From positions 516,001-580,000 of the forward strand of contig NZ_JAPWKB010000019.1 in assembly GCF_028283785.1 (NCBI RefSeq): 64,000 nucleotides of DNA, in the 5' to 3' direction. Shown in pieces: positions 26,646 to 35,938 of this stretch. The position numbers and the translations under genes were made by a program. The notes under the pieces are model-generated. The model worked only from the letters and a program-made list of their open reading frames with translations, had not been told where the DNA came from and made no database searches. How positions within the stretch are numbered: position 1 is the first letter of the stretch; each line of letters starts with the position of its first letter. The stretch is from Paraburkholderia sp. (lineage in GTDB: Bacteria; Pseudomonadota; Gammaproteobacteria; Burkholderiales; Burkholderiaceae).

Positions 26646-26818
26646 GTGGGCAAGTAGCGAGTTGACGGCGGTCGAAGGGATGGTTCGTGGCGCATTGAAC
26701 CGTCGCGCATTTTACGCCCGGCGTCGACGCTGAGGCATGGTGTGGGCGGATGCCCGGGATTGGTTTTGCGGGTGCGGTTGAGGTTGCGGACGGGTTGGGG
26801 CTCGGCCCATGTCACCCG

Positions 26819-27970
26819 TCACGGCGCTGTATAGGTGACGCGATAAATCGCGCCCGCGTAGTCGTCGCTGATCAGCAGGGAGCCGTCGGGCATGGGCAGG
26901 ACGTCGGCGGGGCGGCCCCAGACGCTTTGGTCCGGCATCAACCAGCCTTCGGCGAATACATCTTGTTGTGCGCCGCTGCCGTCCGGGTTCACGGTGATCC
27001 GCACCACGCGATAGCCGCTTTTTTTGCTGCGATTCCACGAGCCGTGTTCGGCGATAAAAATGCTGTCGCGGTAGGTGGGCGGGAACATCGCGCCGGTGTA
27101 AAAGCGCATGCCGAGTGCGGCGACGTGCGCGCCGAGCTTTGCAACCGGCGGCGTGAACGCGCTGCATGGATGGTTCTTGCCGTATTCCGGGTCCGGGACG
27201 TTGCCCGCGTGACAAAACGGATAGCCGAAATCCATCCCGGGTTTCGACGCACGGTTGAGTTCGTCGTCGGGGACGTCATCGCCCAGCAGATCGCGGCCGT
27301 TGTCGGTGAACCACAGTTCGTGCGTCGTCGGATGCCACGCAAAACCCACGGTATTGCGGATGCCGCGCGCGATGGTTTCGTACTGGCTGCCGTCGGCGTT
27401 CATCCGGCCGAGCATCGCGTAGCGATCGCGGTCGGGCAGGCAGATGTTGCACGGCGCACCTTGCGGTACATAAAGTTTGCCGTCCGGCCCGAACGCGATG
27501 AATTTCCAGCCGTGATGCGTTTCGGTCGGCAACGAGCCGTTGATGGTGACAGGCTTGGGCGGATCGTTCAGGTGCGTATCGATAGCGTCGAAGCGTATGA
27601 TCTTCGACGCCGCGGAAACATAGAGCGCACCGTCGCGCCAGGCCACGCCGGCCGGCATTTCCAGGCCGGACGCAATCACGTGACGCGCGATGACGCGGTT
27701 ATCGCGCAGTTCGAGCGCGTAGACATGGCCGTCGGTGCTGCCTATATACAAGATGCCTTTCGGTGAAAGCGCCATTTCGCGGGCGCTCGGCACCGCGTCG
27801 GACAATACGTCGATCCGGAAACCCGGCGGCAACTTGATCCGGTCGACCGGCAACGCGGCCAGCACGGGCGCCGACAATATGAATAGCAGCAGCGCGCAGC
27901 AACGCTGGACGCGCCAGTTATGAATGAAGTGCAAGCGCCAAACAGCCGGTACAAAAGACGTCTTTTTCAC
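26819..27970 (-). CDS. Exported PQQ-type glucose/sorbosone dehydrogenase-like protein
   Basis: The 383-residue protein has a signal peptide (hydrophobic core CALLLFILSAPVLAA) and a six-bladed beta-propeller of the YliI/sorbosone dehydrogenase family, with blade motifs such as LPPGFRIDVLSDAVPSAREM, GRDLLGDDVPDDELN and FIAEHGSWNRSKKSGYRV. Homologues oxidise aldoses using PQQ, but many have no known substrate. It is a single gene oriented away from the rpsP operon. The 173-bp gap before the TM2 gene shows nothing clear. Confidence 0.85.
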   Translation of the reverse strand: MKKTSFVPAVWRLHFIHNWRVQRCCALLLFILSAPVLAALPVDRIKLPPGFRIDVLSDAVPSAREMALSPKGILYIGSTDGHVYALELRDNRVIARHVIASGLEMPAGVAWRDGALYVSAASKIIRFDAIDTHLNDPPKPVTINGSLPTETHHGWKFIAFGPDGKLYVPQGAPCNICLPDRDRYAMLGRMNADGSQYETIARGIRNTVGFAWHPTTHELWFTDNGRDLLGDDVPDDELNRASKPGMDFGYPFCHAGNVPDPEYGKNHPCSAFTPPVAKLGAHVAALGMRFYTGAMFPPTYRDSIFIAEHGSWNRSKKSGYRVVRITVNPDGSGAQQDVFAEGWLMPDQSVWGRPADVLPMPDGSLLISDDYAGAIYRVTYTAP

Positions 27971-28068
27971 GGGCTTCCCATCCGGTTATTCCGCCGCTCG
28001 ACCGCGGCGGGCTTGCCCCGTCTGGACGGGCGGGGCGGCGCGGTTGATCAGTTTATCCCGGTAAGTGT

Positions 28069-28097
28069 TTGTTATGGCTTCAGTTTCGGGCTATAAT
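28069..28097 (+). promoter_or_regulatory. Sigma-70 promoter of the rpsP operon
   Basis: TTGTTA (28069-28074) and a perfect TATAAT (28092-28097) are separated by 17 bp. The promoter lies 45 bp upstream of the rpsP start and is the strongest canonical promoter in the window. Confidence 0.78.
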
Positions 28098-28142
28098 CGC
28101 GTGTTTCAGTGGTTCCGAACCCCGGTTTTCAAGGATTCTAGT

Positions 28143-28397
28143 ATGGTCATCATCCGCTTGGCTCGTGGCGGCTCCAAGAAGCGCCCGTTCTACAACATCG
28201 TCGCAACTGATTCGCGTAGCCGCCGTGACGGCCGCTTCATCGAGCGCGTCGGCTTCTACAACCCGGTCGCTACGAAGGGTGAATCGCTGCGTATCGCTCA
28301 AGACCGTCTGACGTATTGGCAAGGCGTTGGCGCACAACTGTCGCCGACCGTCGAGCGTCTGGTCAAGGAAGCGCAAAAGGCGCAACCGGCTGCTTAA
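28143..28397 (+). CDS. rpsP: 30S ribosomal protein S16
   Basis: The 84-residue protein has the S16 N-terminus MVIIRLARGGSKKRPFYNIV and the segment RFIERVGFYNPVA. ATG 28143 follows a GATTCTAGT leader with a weak ribosome binding site. First gene of the conserved rpsP-rimM-trmD-rplS operon. Confidence 0.95.
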   Translation: MVIIRLARGGSKKRPFYNIVATDSRSRRDGRFIERVGFYNPVATKGESLRIAQDRLTYWQGVGAQLSPTVERLVKEAQKAQPAA

Positions 28398-28503
28398 TGC
28401 CAGTTCGCATGCGCATCGTGAGTGGCTCGCGCGTCATGGGCGAGAAGTCCGATGCGCGAGTTGTACAGAAGCATAGCTTCGACGTTTGCCGTGAGGTTGC
28501 CTG

Positions 28504-29235
28504 ATGTCTACGCGTGATTCCGATAGTTCCGATCGCGCCAAGGCGTCAAACGAGGCAGCCGGTACCGCGCGAACGGCGGGGCAACCCTCGTTCGGCGTGT
28601 TTGCTCGCAAACCGGCCGCGCGCGCTTCCGCGAAAGCGGAAACCGGCAGCGACTCACGCGACGCCGGCGAAATGCGGGCAGAAACCGAACAGAGTTGGCC
28701 GGACGATGCCGTCGAAGTCGGCGCTATAGTCGATGCCTACGGCCTCAAAGGCTGGGTCAAGGTCATCGCGCACGCCGATGCCGGCAGCGGCGGCGACGCA
28801 TTGCTGACGGCAAAGCGGTGGTGGCTGGTCAAAGGCCACGAGCGCAAATCCACACCTGCATTGCAGGCGAAGATCCATAGCGACACCGTGGTTGCCCGTC
28901 TGGGCGGCATCGCCGATCGCGATGCGGCATATGCGATGCGTGGTCATCGAATCTACATCTGCCGCAGCGAATTTCCGGCGCTCCAGTCCGATGAATTCTA
29001 TTGGGTCGACCTGCTCGGCCTGAATGTCGTCAATGAAGTCGGGGTCGAACTCGGCAAAGTTGCGGACATGATCGACAACGGTGCGCATTCGGTGATGCGT
29101 ATCGAGTACCCGGACGCCGGTAAAGACGGTAAGCCGGTCACCGGCGAACGCTTGATCCCGTTCGTCGGCGTCTATGTCAAAACAGTGGATCAGGCGGCGA
29201 AGCAGATCATCGTCGACTGGGAAGCTGATTATTAA
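28504..29235 (+). CDS. rimM: Ribosome maturation factor RimM
   Basis: The 243-residue protein consists of a non-conserved, low-complexity leader of about 65 residues and then the RimM N-terminal beta-barrel (AVEVGAIVDAYGLKGWVKVIAHAD) and PRC-like C-terminal domain (DLLGLNVVNEVGVELGKVADMIDNGAHSVMRIEYP...IPFVGVYVKTVD). It helps mature the 30S head near S19. The N-terminal extension is unlike E. coli RimM (182 aa), but similar long forms occur in Burkholderia. The gap after rpsP is 106 bp. Confidence 0.92.
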   Translation: MSTRDSDSSDRAKASNEAAGTARTAGQPSFGVFARKPAARASAKAETGSDSRDAGEMRAETEQSWPDDAVEVGAIVDAYGLKGWVKVIAHADAGSGGDALLTAKRWWLVKGHERKSTPALQAKIHSDTVVARLGGIADRDAAYAMRGHRIYICRSEFPALQSDEFYWVDLLGLNVVNEVGVELGKVADMIDNGAHSVMRIEYPDAGKDGKPVTGERLIPFVGVYVKTVDQAAKQIIVDWEADY

Positions 29236-29259
29236 ATGATTCGCTGACTGGAGAGAGCG

Positions 29260-30027
29260 ATGCAGTTCGATATCGTCACGCTCTTTCCCGAGATGTTTCG
29301 CGCGCTGACCGACTGGGGCATTACCAGTCGCGCCGTGAAGCAGGCGCGCTACGGTTTGCGGACGTGGAATCCCCGTGATTTCACCACCGACAACTACCGG
29401 ACAATCGACGATCGTCCATACGGCGGTGGCCCAGGCATGGTCATGCTGGCCAAACCGCTGGAAAGCGCAATCGACGCAGCAAAAGCAGCGCAGGCGGAGC
29501 AGGGCATTGCAGGTTCACGTGTGGTGATGATGTCGCCGCAAGGTAAGACGCTGAACCACGAACGCGTGATGCGCTTCGCCGAAGAACCCGGTTTGATCCT
29601 GTTGTGCGGCCGTTACGAAGCAATCGATCAACGTCTGCTCGACAAAGTCGTCGACGAAGAAGTCAGTCTCGGCGACTTCGTGCTGTCCGGTGGCGAATTG
29701 CCGGCAATGGCGTTGATGGACGCCGTCGTGCGTCAGTTGCCCGGCGTGCTGAACGACTCGCAGTCGGCGGTACAAGACAGTTTTGTCGATGTTCTGCTCG
29801 ATTGTCCGCACTACACGCGTCCCGAAGAATACGACGGCGTGCGCGTACCGGACGTGCTGCTTGGCGGTCACCACAAGGAAATCGAAGCGTGGCGTCGTCG
29901 TGAAGCATTGCGCAATACGTGGCACAAGCGCCCCGATCTGATCGAGCGCGCCAGAAAGAACAAGATGTTGAGTCGTGCCGACGAGGCATGGCTCGCAAGT
30001 CTCGCGAAAGAAGCGTCGAAGGCGTAA
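29260..30027 (+). CDS. trmD: tRNA (guanine-N1-)-methyltransferase TrmD
   Basis: SPOUT-class enzyme that makes m1G37 in tRNA. The 255-residue protein begins MQFDIVTLFPEMF and has DDRPYGGGPGMVM, LLCGRYEAIDQRL, and GDFVLSGGELPAM of the trefoil-knot SAM site. It sits 24 bp after rimM, with an AGAGAGCG ribosome binding site. The gap to rplS is 152 bp and shows no terminator. Confidence 0.95.
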   Translation: MQFDIVTLFPEMFRALTDWGITSRAVKQARYGLRTWNPRDFTTDNYRTIDDRPYGGGPGMVMLAKPLESAIDAAKAAQAEQGIAGSRVVMMSPQGKTLNHERVMRFAEEPGLILLCGRYEAIDQRLLDKVVDEEVSLGDFVLSGGELPAMALMDAVVRQLPGVLNDSQSAVQDSFVDVLLDCPHYTRPEEYDGVRVPDVLLGGHHKEIEAWRRREALRNTWHKRPDLIERARKNKMLSRADEAWLASLAKEASKA

Positions 30028-30179
30028 GCCCCCGGCATTCCTGGCGGACATAGGCGGTGTCGCACATGCGTGTACGGCGCCAGATGTGAACCCATCCTCT
30101 ATCGGGGCCGTCGCCGCGCACCAGGGCAACCTGAGCAAGGCAGGTACGAACGCCGACAAGATGGCACTAGGAGTCAGTT

Positions 30180-30566
30180 ATGAATCTGATTGCAAAGCTT
30201 GAGCAGGAAGAAATCGCCCGCGCATTGGGCGAAAAGACCATCCCCGAATTCGCTCCCGGCGATACGGTGATCGTTAGCGTGAACGTGGTCGAAGGTACGC
30301 GTAAGCGTGTCCAGGCTTACGAAGGCGTCGTTATCGCCAAGCGTAACCGTGGCCTCAACTCGGCATTCATCGTCCGTAAGATTTCGTCGGGCGAAGGCGT
30401 CGAGCGTACGTTCCAAACGTACTCGCCGTTGCTGGCAAGCATCGTCGTCAAGCGTCGTGGTGACGTTCGTCGTGCGAAGCTGTACTACCTGCGTGACCGT
30501 TCGGGCAAGTCGGCCCGGATCAAGGAAAAGCTGGTCTCGAAAGACCGCGCTGCTTCCCAGGCGTAA
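30180..30566 (+). CDS. rplS: 50S ribosomal protein L19
   Basis: The 128-residue protein has the L19 core FAPGDTVIVSVNVVEGTRKRVQAYEGVVIAKRNRGLNSAFIVRK and YYLRDRSGKSARIKEKL. It closes the rpsP operon; a Rho-independent terminator follows ten bases after the stop. Confidence 0.95.
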   Translation: MNLIAKLEQEEIARALGEKTIPEFAPGDTVIVSVNVVEGTRKRVQAYEGVVIAKRNRGLNSAFIVRKISSGEGVERTFQTYSPLLASIVVKRRGDVRRAKLYYLRDRSGKSARIKEKLVSKDRAASQA

Positions 30567-30576
30567 GAGCTGTAAG

Positions 30577-30605
30577 AAAAAGCACCCCTTGTGGGTGCTT
30601 TTTTG
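30577..30605 (+). terminator. Rho-independent terminator after rplS
   Basis: AGCACCC and GGGTGCT arms around a CTTGT loop, preceded by A and followed by T6. It ends the rpsP-rplS operon. Confidence 0.88.
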
Positions 30606-30677
30606 TTTGCCAGGTCAGAATAGCGGTTAGCCCATGTAGGCCGGTTCTGGCCTGGCAACATAATCGCTGGAGTCCCG

Positions 30678-31394
30678 TTGACCCGTCCCGTCTTTGAGCC
30701 CGAATCCCTGCCTGTCGAATCGACGGGCGCCGATCTGCCGGCCGTCAGTGCCGGACGCCTCACGCCCGATGGTTTGCGCGCGCGTTTCGACCAGCGCCTG
30801 CCGTGGACGCCGGAAGCTGTCGAAGTGCGCTGGCGTACCGATGTCGATCCACGCGTCGCGGCCGTGCTCGTCGGGTTGGTGGTGCGTGAGGGCGGCTTGA
30901 CCGTCCTGCTCACGCAGCGCGCCGATCATCTGAACGACCACGCCGGCCAGGTGAGTTTCCCCGGCGGCCGTCACGAACCTTTCGATGCCGACGCCACCGC
31001 TACCGCGTTGCGCGAAGCCCAGGAAGAAGTCGGTCTCGATCCGTCGCGAGTCGAAGTGCTGGGGGCGTTGCCCGACTATCTGACCGGCACGGGTTTTCGG
31101 GTCACGCCCGTCGTTGGCCTCGTTCATCCGCCGTTCACGCTCGAAGCCGATTCGCTCGAAGTCGCAGAAGTGTTCGAAGTACCGCTGTCGTTTCTGATGG
31201 ATCCGGCGCACCACGAAGTGCGCGTGTTCCGTTGGGAAGGCGGCGAGCGGCGCTTCTTCGCGATGCCGTATCCGCGCGAACGCGCCCAGCGCGACGTGCC
31301 GCACGGCGCGTCGCACGATCTCGGCAGCGACTATTTCATCTGGGGCGCGACAGCCGGCATGCTGCGCAACGTCTACCGCTTTCTGGCGGCGTAA
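30678..31394 (+). CDS. NUDIX hydrolase, probable coenzyme A pyrophosphatase (NudL/Nudt7 type)
   Basis: The 238-residue protein has the CoA-pyrophosphatase motif LLTQRADHLNDHAGQVSFPGG directly before the Nudix box GRHEPFDADATATALREAQEEVGL (metal ligands in REAQEEVG). This pair defines the UPF0035/NudL group, which cleaves CoA to 4'-phosphopantetheine and 3',5'-ADP. The start is TTG 30678, preceded by TGGAG at proper spacing. The first 60 residues are a Pro-rich, weakly conserved leader. Confidence 0.88.
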   Translation: MTRPVFEPESLPVESTGADLPAVSAGRLTPDGLRARFDQRLPWTPEAVEVRWRTDVDPRVAAVLVGLVVREGGLTVLLTQRADHLNDHAGQVSFPGGRHEPFDADATATALREAQEEVGLDPSRVEVLGALPDYLTGTGFRVTPVVGLVHPPFTLEADSLEVAEVFEVPLSFLMDPAHHEVRVFRWEGGERRFFAMPYPRERAQRDVPHGASHDLGSDYFIWGATAGMLRNVYRFLAA

Positions 31395-31581
31395 GCGCCC
31401 CCAGAAAGCGGCGCAGAAAACACCGACCCGCTCGTCAGGAAAGCCTGACCACGCGCAAGCGCACACTGACGTCCCCACGGCGCGACGGCTGATGCGCCAT
31501 GCACCACACTCGCTCAGCGCCATCCGGCCCTGTGCTATCGTTATAAAACAATCGTAAAACTCGAAAAGCACGGCGCAACGC

Positions 31582-32520
31582 ATGACTTTTTTCTCCGTAT
31601 TGCTGGCCCTGATCATTGAACAGTTACGCGCGCTGTCACCCGGCAACCCGGTGTCGGCGCTGCTTCAGTACCACGCGGAATCGGCGGCGCACGGGTTCGA
31701 CGCCGGCAAGCAGAAGCATGGCGTGCTCGCATGGCTCGCGGTCGTGTTGCCGTGGACGCTCGCCGTCGGCCTCGTCTATTACGTGCTGTACCGGATCAGT
31801 TTCGTGCTGGCGTTCATGTGGAACGTCGTGATCGTGTATTTCACGCTCGGTTTCCGGCAGTTCAGCCACTATTTCACTGACATCCATCTCGCGCTCAACA
31901 ACGACGACGTGCCGCGCGCGCGCGAAATTCTCAACGAATGGACCGGCCTCGATACCGTCGACATGCCGGTAAGCGAAATCGTCCGGCATACTCTGATTCA
32001 CGCGGTGGTGGCGTCGCATCGGCACGTGTTCGGCGTGTTCTTCTGGTTTCTGGTGCCGGTCGGTCCGGCGGGCGCGGTGCTGTACCGGATCGCCGAATAT
32101 CTCGCACGCACATGGTCGCAGCCGGCCGTCGACCGTACGCCCGCGTTCTCCACGTTCGCGCAGAAGGCCTTTTTCGTGATCGACTGGGTGCCGGCGCGTT
32201 TGACGTCGCTGGGTTTCGCGATCGTCGGTAATTTCGAAGATGCGATTTACGCGTGGCGCAATCACGCGCGTCAATGGCCGAACGCGAACGACGGCGTGTT
32301 GCTCGCCGCCGGCAGCGGCGCGCTGGGTGCGCGCCTCGCCGGTCCGCTGGCCGAGCCGTTGAGCATCGATGCGCTGGCCACCGGCGACGGCGGCCCGATG
32401 CCGGTCGGCGACGACTGCACGCCGCGCGCATTGCAATCGGCGGTGGGGCTGGTGTGGCGCGCAGTGATCCTGTGGATGATTCTGCTGCTGATGCTGACCA
32501 TCGCCGTATGGCTGGCGTGA
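31582..32520 (+). CDS. CobD/CbiB-family membrane protein
   Basis: The 312-residue protein has several transmembrane segments, including VVLPWTLAVGLVYYVLY and VIVYFTLGFRQFSHYF at the start and LWMILLLMLTIAVWLA at the very end. It shows CobD/CbiB-type features (DDVPRAREILNEWTG near residue 110). True CbiB makes adenosylcobinamide phosphate; proteins like this one occur away from cobalamin genes and may act elsewhere, as no cob genes are near here. TATAAA at 31542-31547 is a weak promoter candidate. A strong terminator follows. Confidence 0.7.
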   Translation: MTFFSVLLALIIEQLRALSPGNPVSALLQYHAESAAHGFDAGKQKHGVLAWLAVVLPWTLAVGLVYYVLYRISFVLAFMWNVVIVYFTLGFRQFSHYFTDIHLALNNDDVPRAREILNEWTGLDTVDMPVSEIVRHTLIHAVVASHRHVFGVFFWFLVPVGPAGAVLYRIAEYLARTWSQPAVDRTPAFSTFAQKAFFVIDWVPARLTSLGFAIVGNFEDAIYAWRNHARQWPNANDGVLLAAGSGALGARLAGPLAEPLSIDALATGDGGPMPVGDDCTPRALQSAVGLVWRAVILWMILLLMLTIAVWLA

Positions 32521-32556
32521 TGCCACGCATCCCTACGCGTCGTCGCGCGATGAAAT

Positions 32557-32591
32557 AAAAAAAGGCCGGTTCAGAATGAACCGGCCTTTTT
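32557..32591. terminator. Bidirectional terminator, CobD/CbiB-like gene and DUF2007 gene
   Basis: GGCCGGTTC and GAACCGGCC arms (32564-32572, 32578-32586), with A-tract to the left and T5 to the right. It separates convergent genes. Confidence 0.88.
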
Positions 32592-32649
32592 CGTTGAGCG
32601 CGCCCAACACAAGACTATTTCTACGCCCGATCCAGCACCGCTCGTGCGA

Positions 32650-32973
32650 CTAGCCGTCCAGCGGATCGCGCGGCGTACCGCATTGCCAGCACACGGTGAA
32701 CTGCGCCTCCAGCGATTCCCCGCATTGCCCACATCGCCACGCTGGGGCATCGGCGGCAGGGCCTTGCCGGGCCGCGTCGATCAGGCGACGCGCCAGTATT
32801 TCGTCACGTTCGTCCGCGAGCCACAGTTCGGGCGCGCATTGATCCGCGGGGATGTCGCCGAGCGCACCGTTCAGATAGCGGTTGTGCATCTCGCATTGCA
32901 CGCCCGCTGCCGCCAGCACGTTGATCCAGTGCTGACCGGTGACGAGATTCGGTGCGAGCATCAGTTTCATCAT
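32650..32973 (-). CDS. DUF2007-like small protein with C-terminal zinc ribbon
   Basis: The 107-residue protein begins MMKLMLAPNLVTGQHWINVLAAAGVQCEMHNRYLNGALGDIP, typical of DUF2007 (a putative signal-transducing or ligand-binding ferredoxin-like domain). It ends with two cysteine pairs, CGQCGE and CWQCGTP, which form a probable zinc ribbon. A longer reading frame would overlap rsgA; ATG 32973 gives the family start. It lies 31 bp downstream of rsgA in the same direction and is likely co-transcribed. Confidence 0.8.
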   Translation of the reverse strand: MMKLMLAPNLVTGQHWINVLAAAGVQCEMHNRYLNGALGDIPADQCAPELWLADERDEILARRLIDAARQGPAADAPAWRCGQCGESLEAQFTVCWQCGTPRDPLDG

Positions 32974-33004
32974 GGCGATGGACGGCGGGAGCGCGACGGC
33001 GCGT

Positions 33005-33964
33005 TCAGCGCACGATCTGGCTGGCTTCGTGCACGAGTTGCGCGTACAGCGTGTGCCGTTCGCGCCTGATCCGGCCATCGTCGATCGCTTCGAGAATCGC
33101 GCAACCGGGTTCGTGCAAATGATGGCAGTTGTAGAACTTGCAGTTCGGCAGCAACGGCCGGAACTCCGGGAACGCGCGTTCCAGGCGCCCTTCGGTCAGA
33201 TGATGCAGGCCGAATTCCTGGAAGCCCGGCGAATCGATCAACGCGCCGCCTTTGCCGTGTGCATCGTCGGGAAGCGGGTAGAGACGCGTGAACGTCGTCG
33301 TATGCCGGCCGCTGTTGAGCGCGGTCGAAATCTCGCGGGTTGCGACATCCGCGTCGGGAATCAGCAGGTTGACCAGCGTGGACTTGCCCATCCCCGACTG
33401 TCCGAGCAGCAAGGTTGCGTGACCGTGCAGATGCTCGGAGAGAATCGCGCGCGCCGCGTCGGGCTGCATCTTGATCGACACTTCGAGCACCGGATAACCG
33501 AGCGCGCGATACCGTTCGAGCCGCTTTTGCGCGCCCGGCACAGCGGCCTCGACGTCGATCTTGTTCAGCACGATCAACGGCTTCAGTTCGTTCGCTTCGG
33601 CCGCGACCAGCGCGCGCCCCAGCAGGTCTTCGCTGAAATGCGGTTCGGTGGCGAGCACGATCAGCAATTGATCGAGATTCGCCGCGAACAGCTTCGACTT
33701 GTATTGATCCGAGCGATAGAGCAGGTTGCGACGCTCGCCGATCTCGACGATCACGCCCTGATCCGCGGATGTCGGCTCGTAGGTGACCCGATCGCCGACT
33801 GCGACTTCGCTGCGCTTGCCGCGCGGAAAGCATTGCAGCGGCGTGCTGCCGTCGTCCGGTGCGACCAGATAGTGGCGGCCGTGCGCAGCCACGACGACGC
33901 CTTGAATGCGCGTGCTCGAGACCTGGCGCGCCGCCGCGCCTTTCTTCGGAGGACGGCTCGTCAT
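33005..33964 (-). CDS. rsgA: Ribosome small subunit-dependent GTPase RsgA
   Basis: The 319-residue circularly permuted GTPase acts in late 30S maturation. N-terminal OB-fold, then G4 NKID, G1 GQSGMGKSTL, G3 DSPGFQEFG. A C-terminal zinc site follows: CKFYNCHHLHEPGC. The start ATG 33964 overlaps the stop of the upstream protease gene by four bases, so the two are translationally coupled. Confidence 0.94.
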   Translation of the reverse strand: MTSRPPKKGAAARQVSSTRIQGVVVAAHGRHYLVAPDDGSTPLQCFPRGKRSEVAVGDRVTYEPTSADQGVIVEIGERRNLLYRSDQYKSKLFAANLDQLLIVLATEPHFSEDLLGRALVAAEANELKPLIVLNKIDVEAAVPGAQKRLERYRALGYPVLEVSIKMQPDAARAILSEHLHGHATLLLGQSGMGKSTLVNLLIPDADVATREISTALNSGRHTTTFTRLYPLPDDAHGKGGALIDSPGFQEFGLHHLTEGRLERAFPEFRPLLPNCKFYNCHHLHEPGCAILEAIDDGRIRRERHTLYAQLVHEASQIVR

Positions 33965-35220
33965 GCGTGCCGCAACAGACGGTCGATCCGCTGCGACGCC
34001 GGCGGATGCGAGTAATAGAACGCGGTGTAAAGCGGATCGGGCGTCAAGGTGGATGCGTTGTCTTCGTATAGTTTGACCAGCGCGTTGACGAGGTCTTGCG
34101 CGTCGGTTTGGGTTGCCGCGAACGCGTCGGCTTCGAACTCGTGCTTGCGCGAGCTGAGGCTGCCGAGCGGCGTCACGAAGAACAGGAACACCGGCAACGC
34201 GAGGAAGAACAGGATCAGCGCGAGACCGCTATTGCCGCCTGTCAGCGATGGCCGCACACCCAACCCTTCGTAGAACCACACGCATTGCGTGAGCCAGCCG
34301 AGCAGCGCCAGCATCACGAGGCTGATGCCGAACGTGACGATCATCCGCTTGATCACGTGACGGCGCTTGAAGTGGCCGAGTTCGTGCGCGAGCACGGCTT
34401 CGATCTCGTTGCCGGACAGACGCGCGAGCAGCGTGTCGAAGAACACGATCCGCTTGGCTGCGCCGAAACCGGTAAAATACGCGTTGCCGTGCGCGGAGCG
34501 GCGGCTGCCGTCCATCACGAACAAGCCTTTCGCCGCGAAGCCGCAGCGCTTCATCAGCGCCTCGATGCGGCTTTTCAGCGCCTCGTCCTTCAGCGGTTCG
34601 AACTTGTTGAACAGCGGCGCGATAAACGTCGGGTAGAGGATCAGCACCAGCATCTGGAACGCGACCCACACGACCCATGTCCACAGCCACCACAGGCTGC
34701 CCGCCTGATTCATCAGCCACAGCACGACGAACAGCAGCGGCAGGCCGAACGCGGCGCCGAGCAGCGTGCCCTTGAGGCGATCGGCGAAGAAGATGCCTTT
34801 GCTCATCCGGTTGAAGCCGAAGCGCTGTTCGATGCCGAACTGGCGGTAGTAGTCGAACGGCAGATCGACCGCGCTGGTGATGGCGATCACGACCGCGATC
34901 AGCGCGATCTGGCCGATATAGCCGCGCCCGAGCGCGCCGGAAACGGCGAGGTCGAGCGCCTGGACGCCGCCGAGCAGCGTCAGGCCGATCAGCACCGCCG
35001 CGCTGACGACCACTTCGAGCATGGTCAGGCGTGTGCGTTCGACGGTGTAATCCGCCGCGCGCTGATGCGCGGACAGCGCGACCGTGCCGGCGAATTGCCG
35101 CGGCACCTGATCGCGGTGTGCGGCGACGAAGCGGACTTGCCGCGACGCGAGCCAGAGTTTCGTGCCGACCATCGCGATGACGGCGACGGCAAACAGAATG
35201 GTGAGGGACAGAGTGGGCAT
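33961..35220 (-). CDS. M48-family (Ste24-like) membrane metallopeptidase
   Basis: The 419-residue protein has about six membrane segments, the zinc motif HELGH followed by FKRRHVIKR, and the third ligand in EFEADAFA. The YRQFGIEQRFGFNRMSKGIFFADRLKG segment is typical of CAAX-protease-type (Ste24) bacterial homologues. It probably cleaves membrane proteins. It is upstream of rsgA and divergent from orn, an order I recall from Burkholderia. Confidence 0.9.
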   Translation of the reverse strand: MPTLSLTILFAVAVIAMVGTKLWLASRQVRFVAAHRDQVPRQFAGTVALSAHQRAADYTVERTRLTMLEVVVSAAVLIGLTLLGGVQALDLAVSGALGRGYIGQIALIAVVIAITSAVDLPFDYYRQFGIEQRFGFNRMSKGIFFADRLKGTLLGAAFGLPLLFVVLWLMNQAGSLWWLWTWVVWVAFQMLVLILYPTFIAPLFNKFEPLKDEALKSRIEALMKRCGFAAKGLFVMDGSRRSAHGNAYFTGFGAAKRIVFFDTLLARLSGNEIEAVLAHELGHFKRRHVIKRMIVTFGISLVMLALLGWLTQCVWFYEGLGVRPSLTGGNSGLALILFFLALPVFLFFVTPLGSLSSRKHEFEADAFAATQTDAQDLVNALVKLYEDNASTLTPDPLYTAFYYSHPPASQRIDRLLRHA

Positions 35221-35261
35221 CCGGGGAATCCGTGGTATCTATGCGAGAATTATATGTTTCT

Positions 35262-35279
35262 TCCCGCCGCAAGGCGGGA
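35262..35279 (+). other. GNRA-capped hairpin in the orn leader region
   Basis: TCCCGCC and GGCGGGA form a perfect 7-bp stem with a GCAA tetraloop, between the divergent M48 and orn genes and 39 bp before the orn start. It may affect orn mRNA stability; no ligand is implied. Confidence 0.35.
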
Positions 35280-35317
35280 CCGTGCCTAATTTCAAAGCTG
35301 CCTTCTAAGTTTCCTTC

Positions 35318-35923
35318 ATGACCGACATCCTCGACACCGCCGACCAGCCTGCACTCGTTCGCAGCGACATGAACCTGATCTGGCTGGACATGGAAATGAC
35401 CGGGCTCGAGCCCGATAGCGACCGCATCATCGAGATTGCGGTGGTGGTGACGAATTCAACACTCGACAAGCTGATCGAAGGGCCGGTTCTGGCCATTCAT
35501 CAAAGCGACGAAACGCTCGCGAAGATGGATCAATGGAATCAGAACACGCATGGCCGTTCGGGACTGATCGATCGCGTGAAGGCGTCGACCGTCAGCGAGG
35601 CGGACGCGACCGCGCAGATCCGCGAATTTCTCGGCCAGTACGTGCCGCCGGGCAAGTCGCCGATGTGCGGCAATTCGATCTGCCAGGACCGCCGTTTCAT
35701 GGCACGCTGGATGCCGGAACTGGAGCAGTTTTTCCACTACCGGAATCTCGACGTGAGCACGCTGAAGGAATTGTGCCGCCGCTGGCAACCGGCAATCTAC
35801 AAGGGTTTCCAGAAGCGCGCGATGCATACGGCGCTTGCCGACATTCATGAATCGATCGACGAACTCAAGTACTACCGCGAGCATTTCCTGATCCCGGCCG
35901 CGAGCCAGCCGGTTTCGGAATAA
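35318..35923 (+). CDS. orn: Oligoribonuclease
   Basis: DEDDh-type 3'-5' exoribonuclease that degrades short RNA and pGpG, and so completes c-di-GMP breakdown. The 201-residue protein has LIWLDMEMTGLEPD (first two acidic ligands), the IQDRRFMARWMPELEQFFHYR-like CQDRRFMARWMP segment, and AMHTALADIHESIDEL (His/Asp). It starts at ATG 35318, with MNLIWLDME at residue 18; that internal ATG is the family-like start, and the leader may be real. Its c-di-GMP link is worth noting given the activators further on. Confidence 0.93.
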   Translation: MTDILDTADQPALVRSDMNLIWLDMEMTGLEPDSDRIIEIAVVVTNSTLDKLIEGPVLAIHQSDETLAKMDQWNQNTHGRSGLIDRVKASTVSEADATAQIREFLGQYVPPGKSPMCGNSICQDRRFMARWMPELEQFFHYRNLDVSTLKELCRRWQPAIYKGFQKRAMHTALADIHESIDELKYYREHFLIPAASQPVSE

Positions 35924-35938
35924 GTTCGTAGTCAGGTA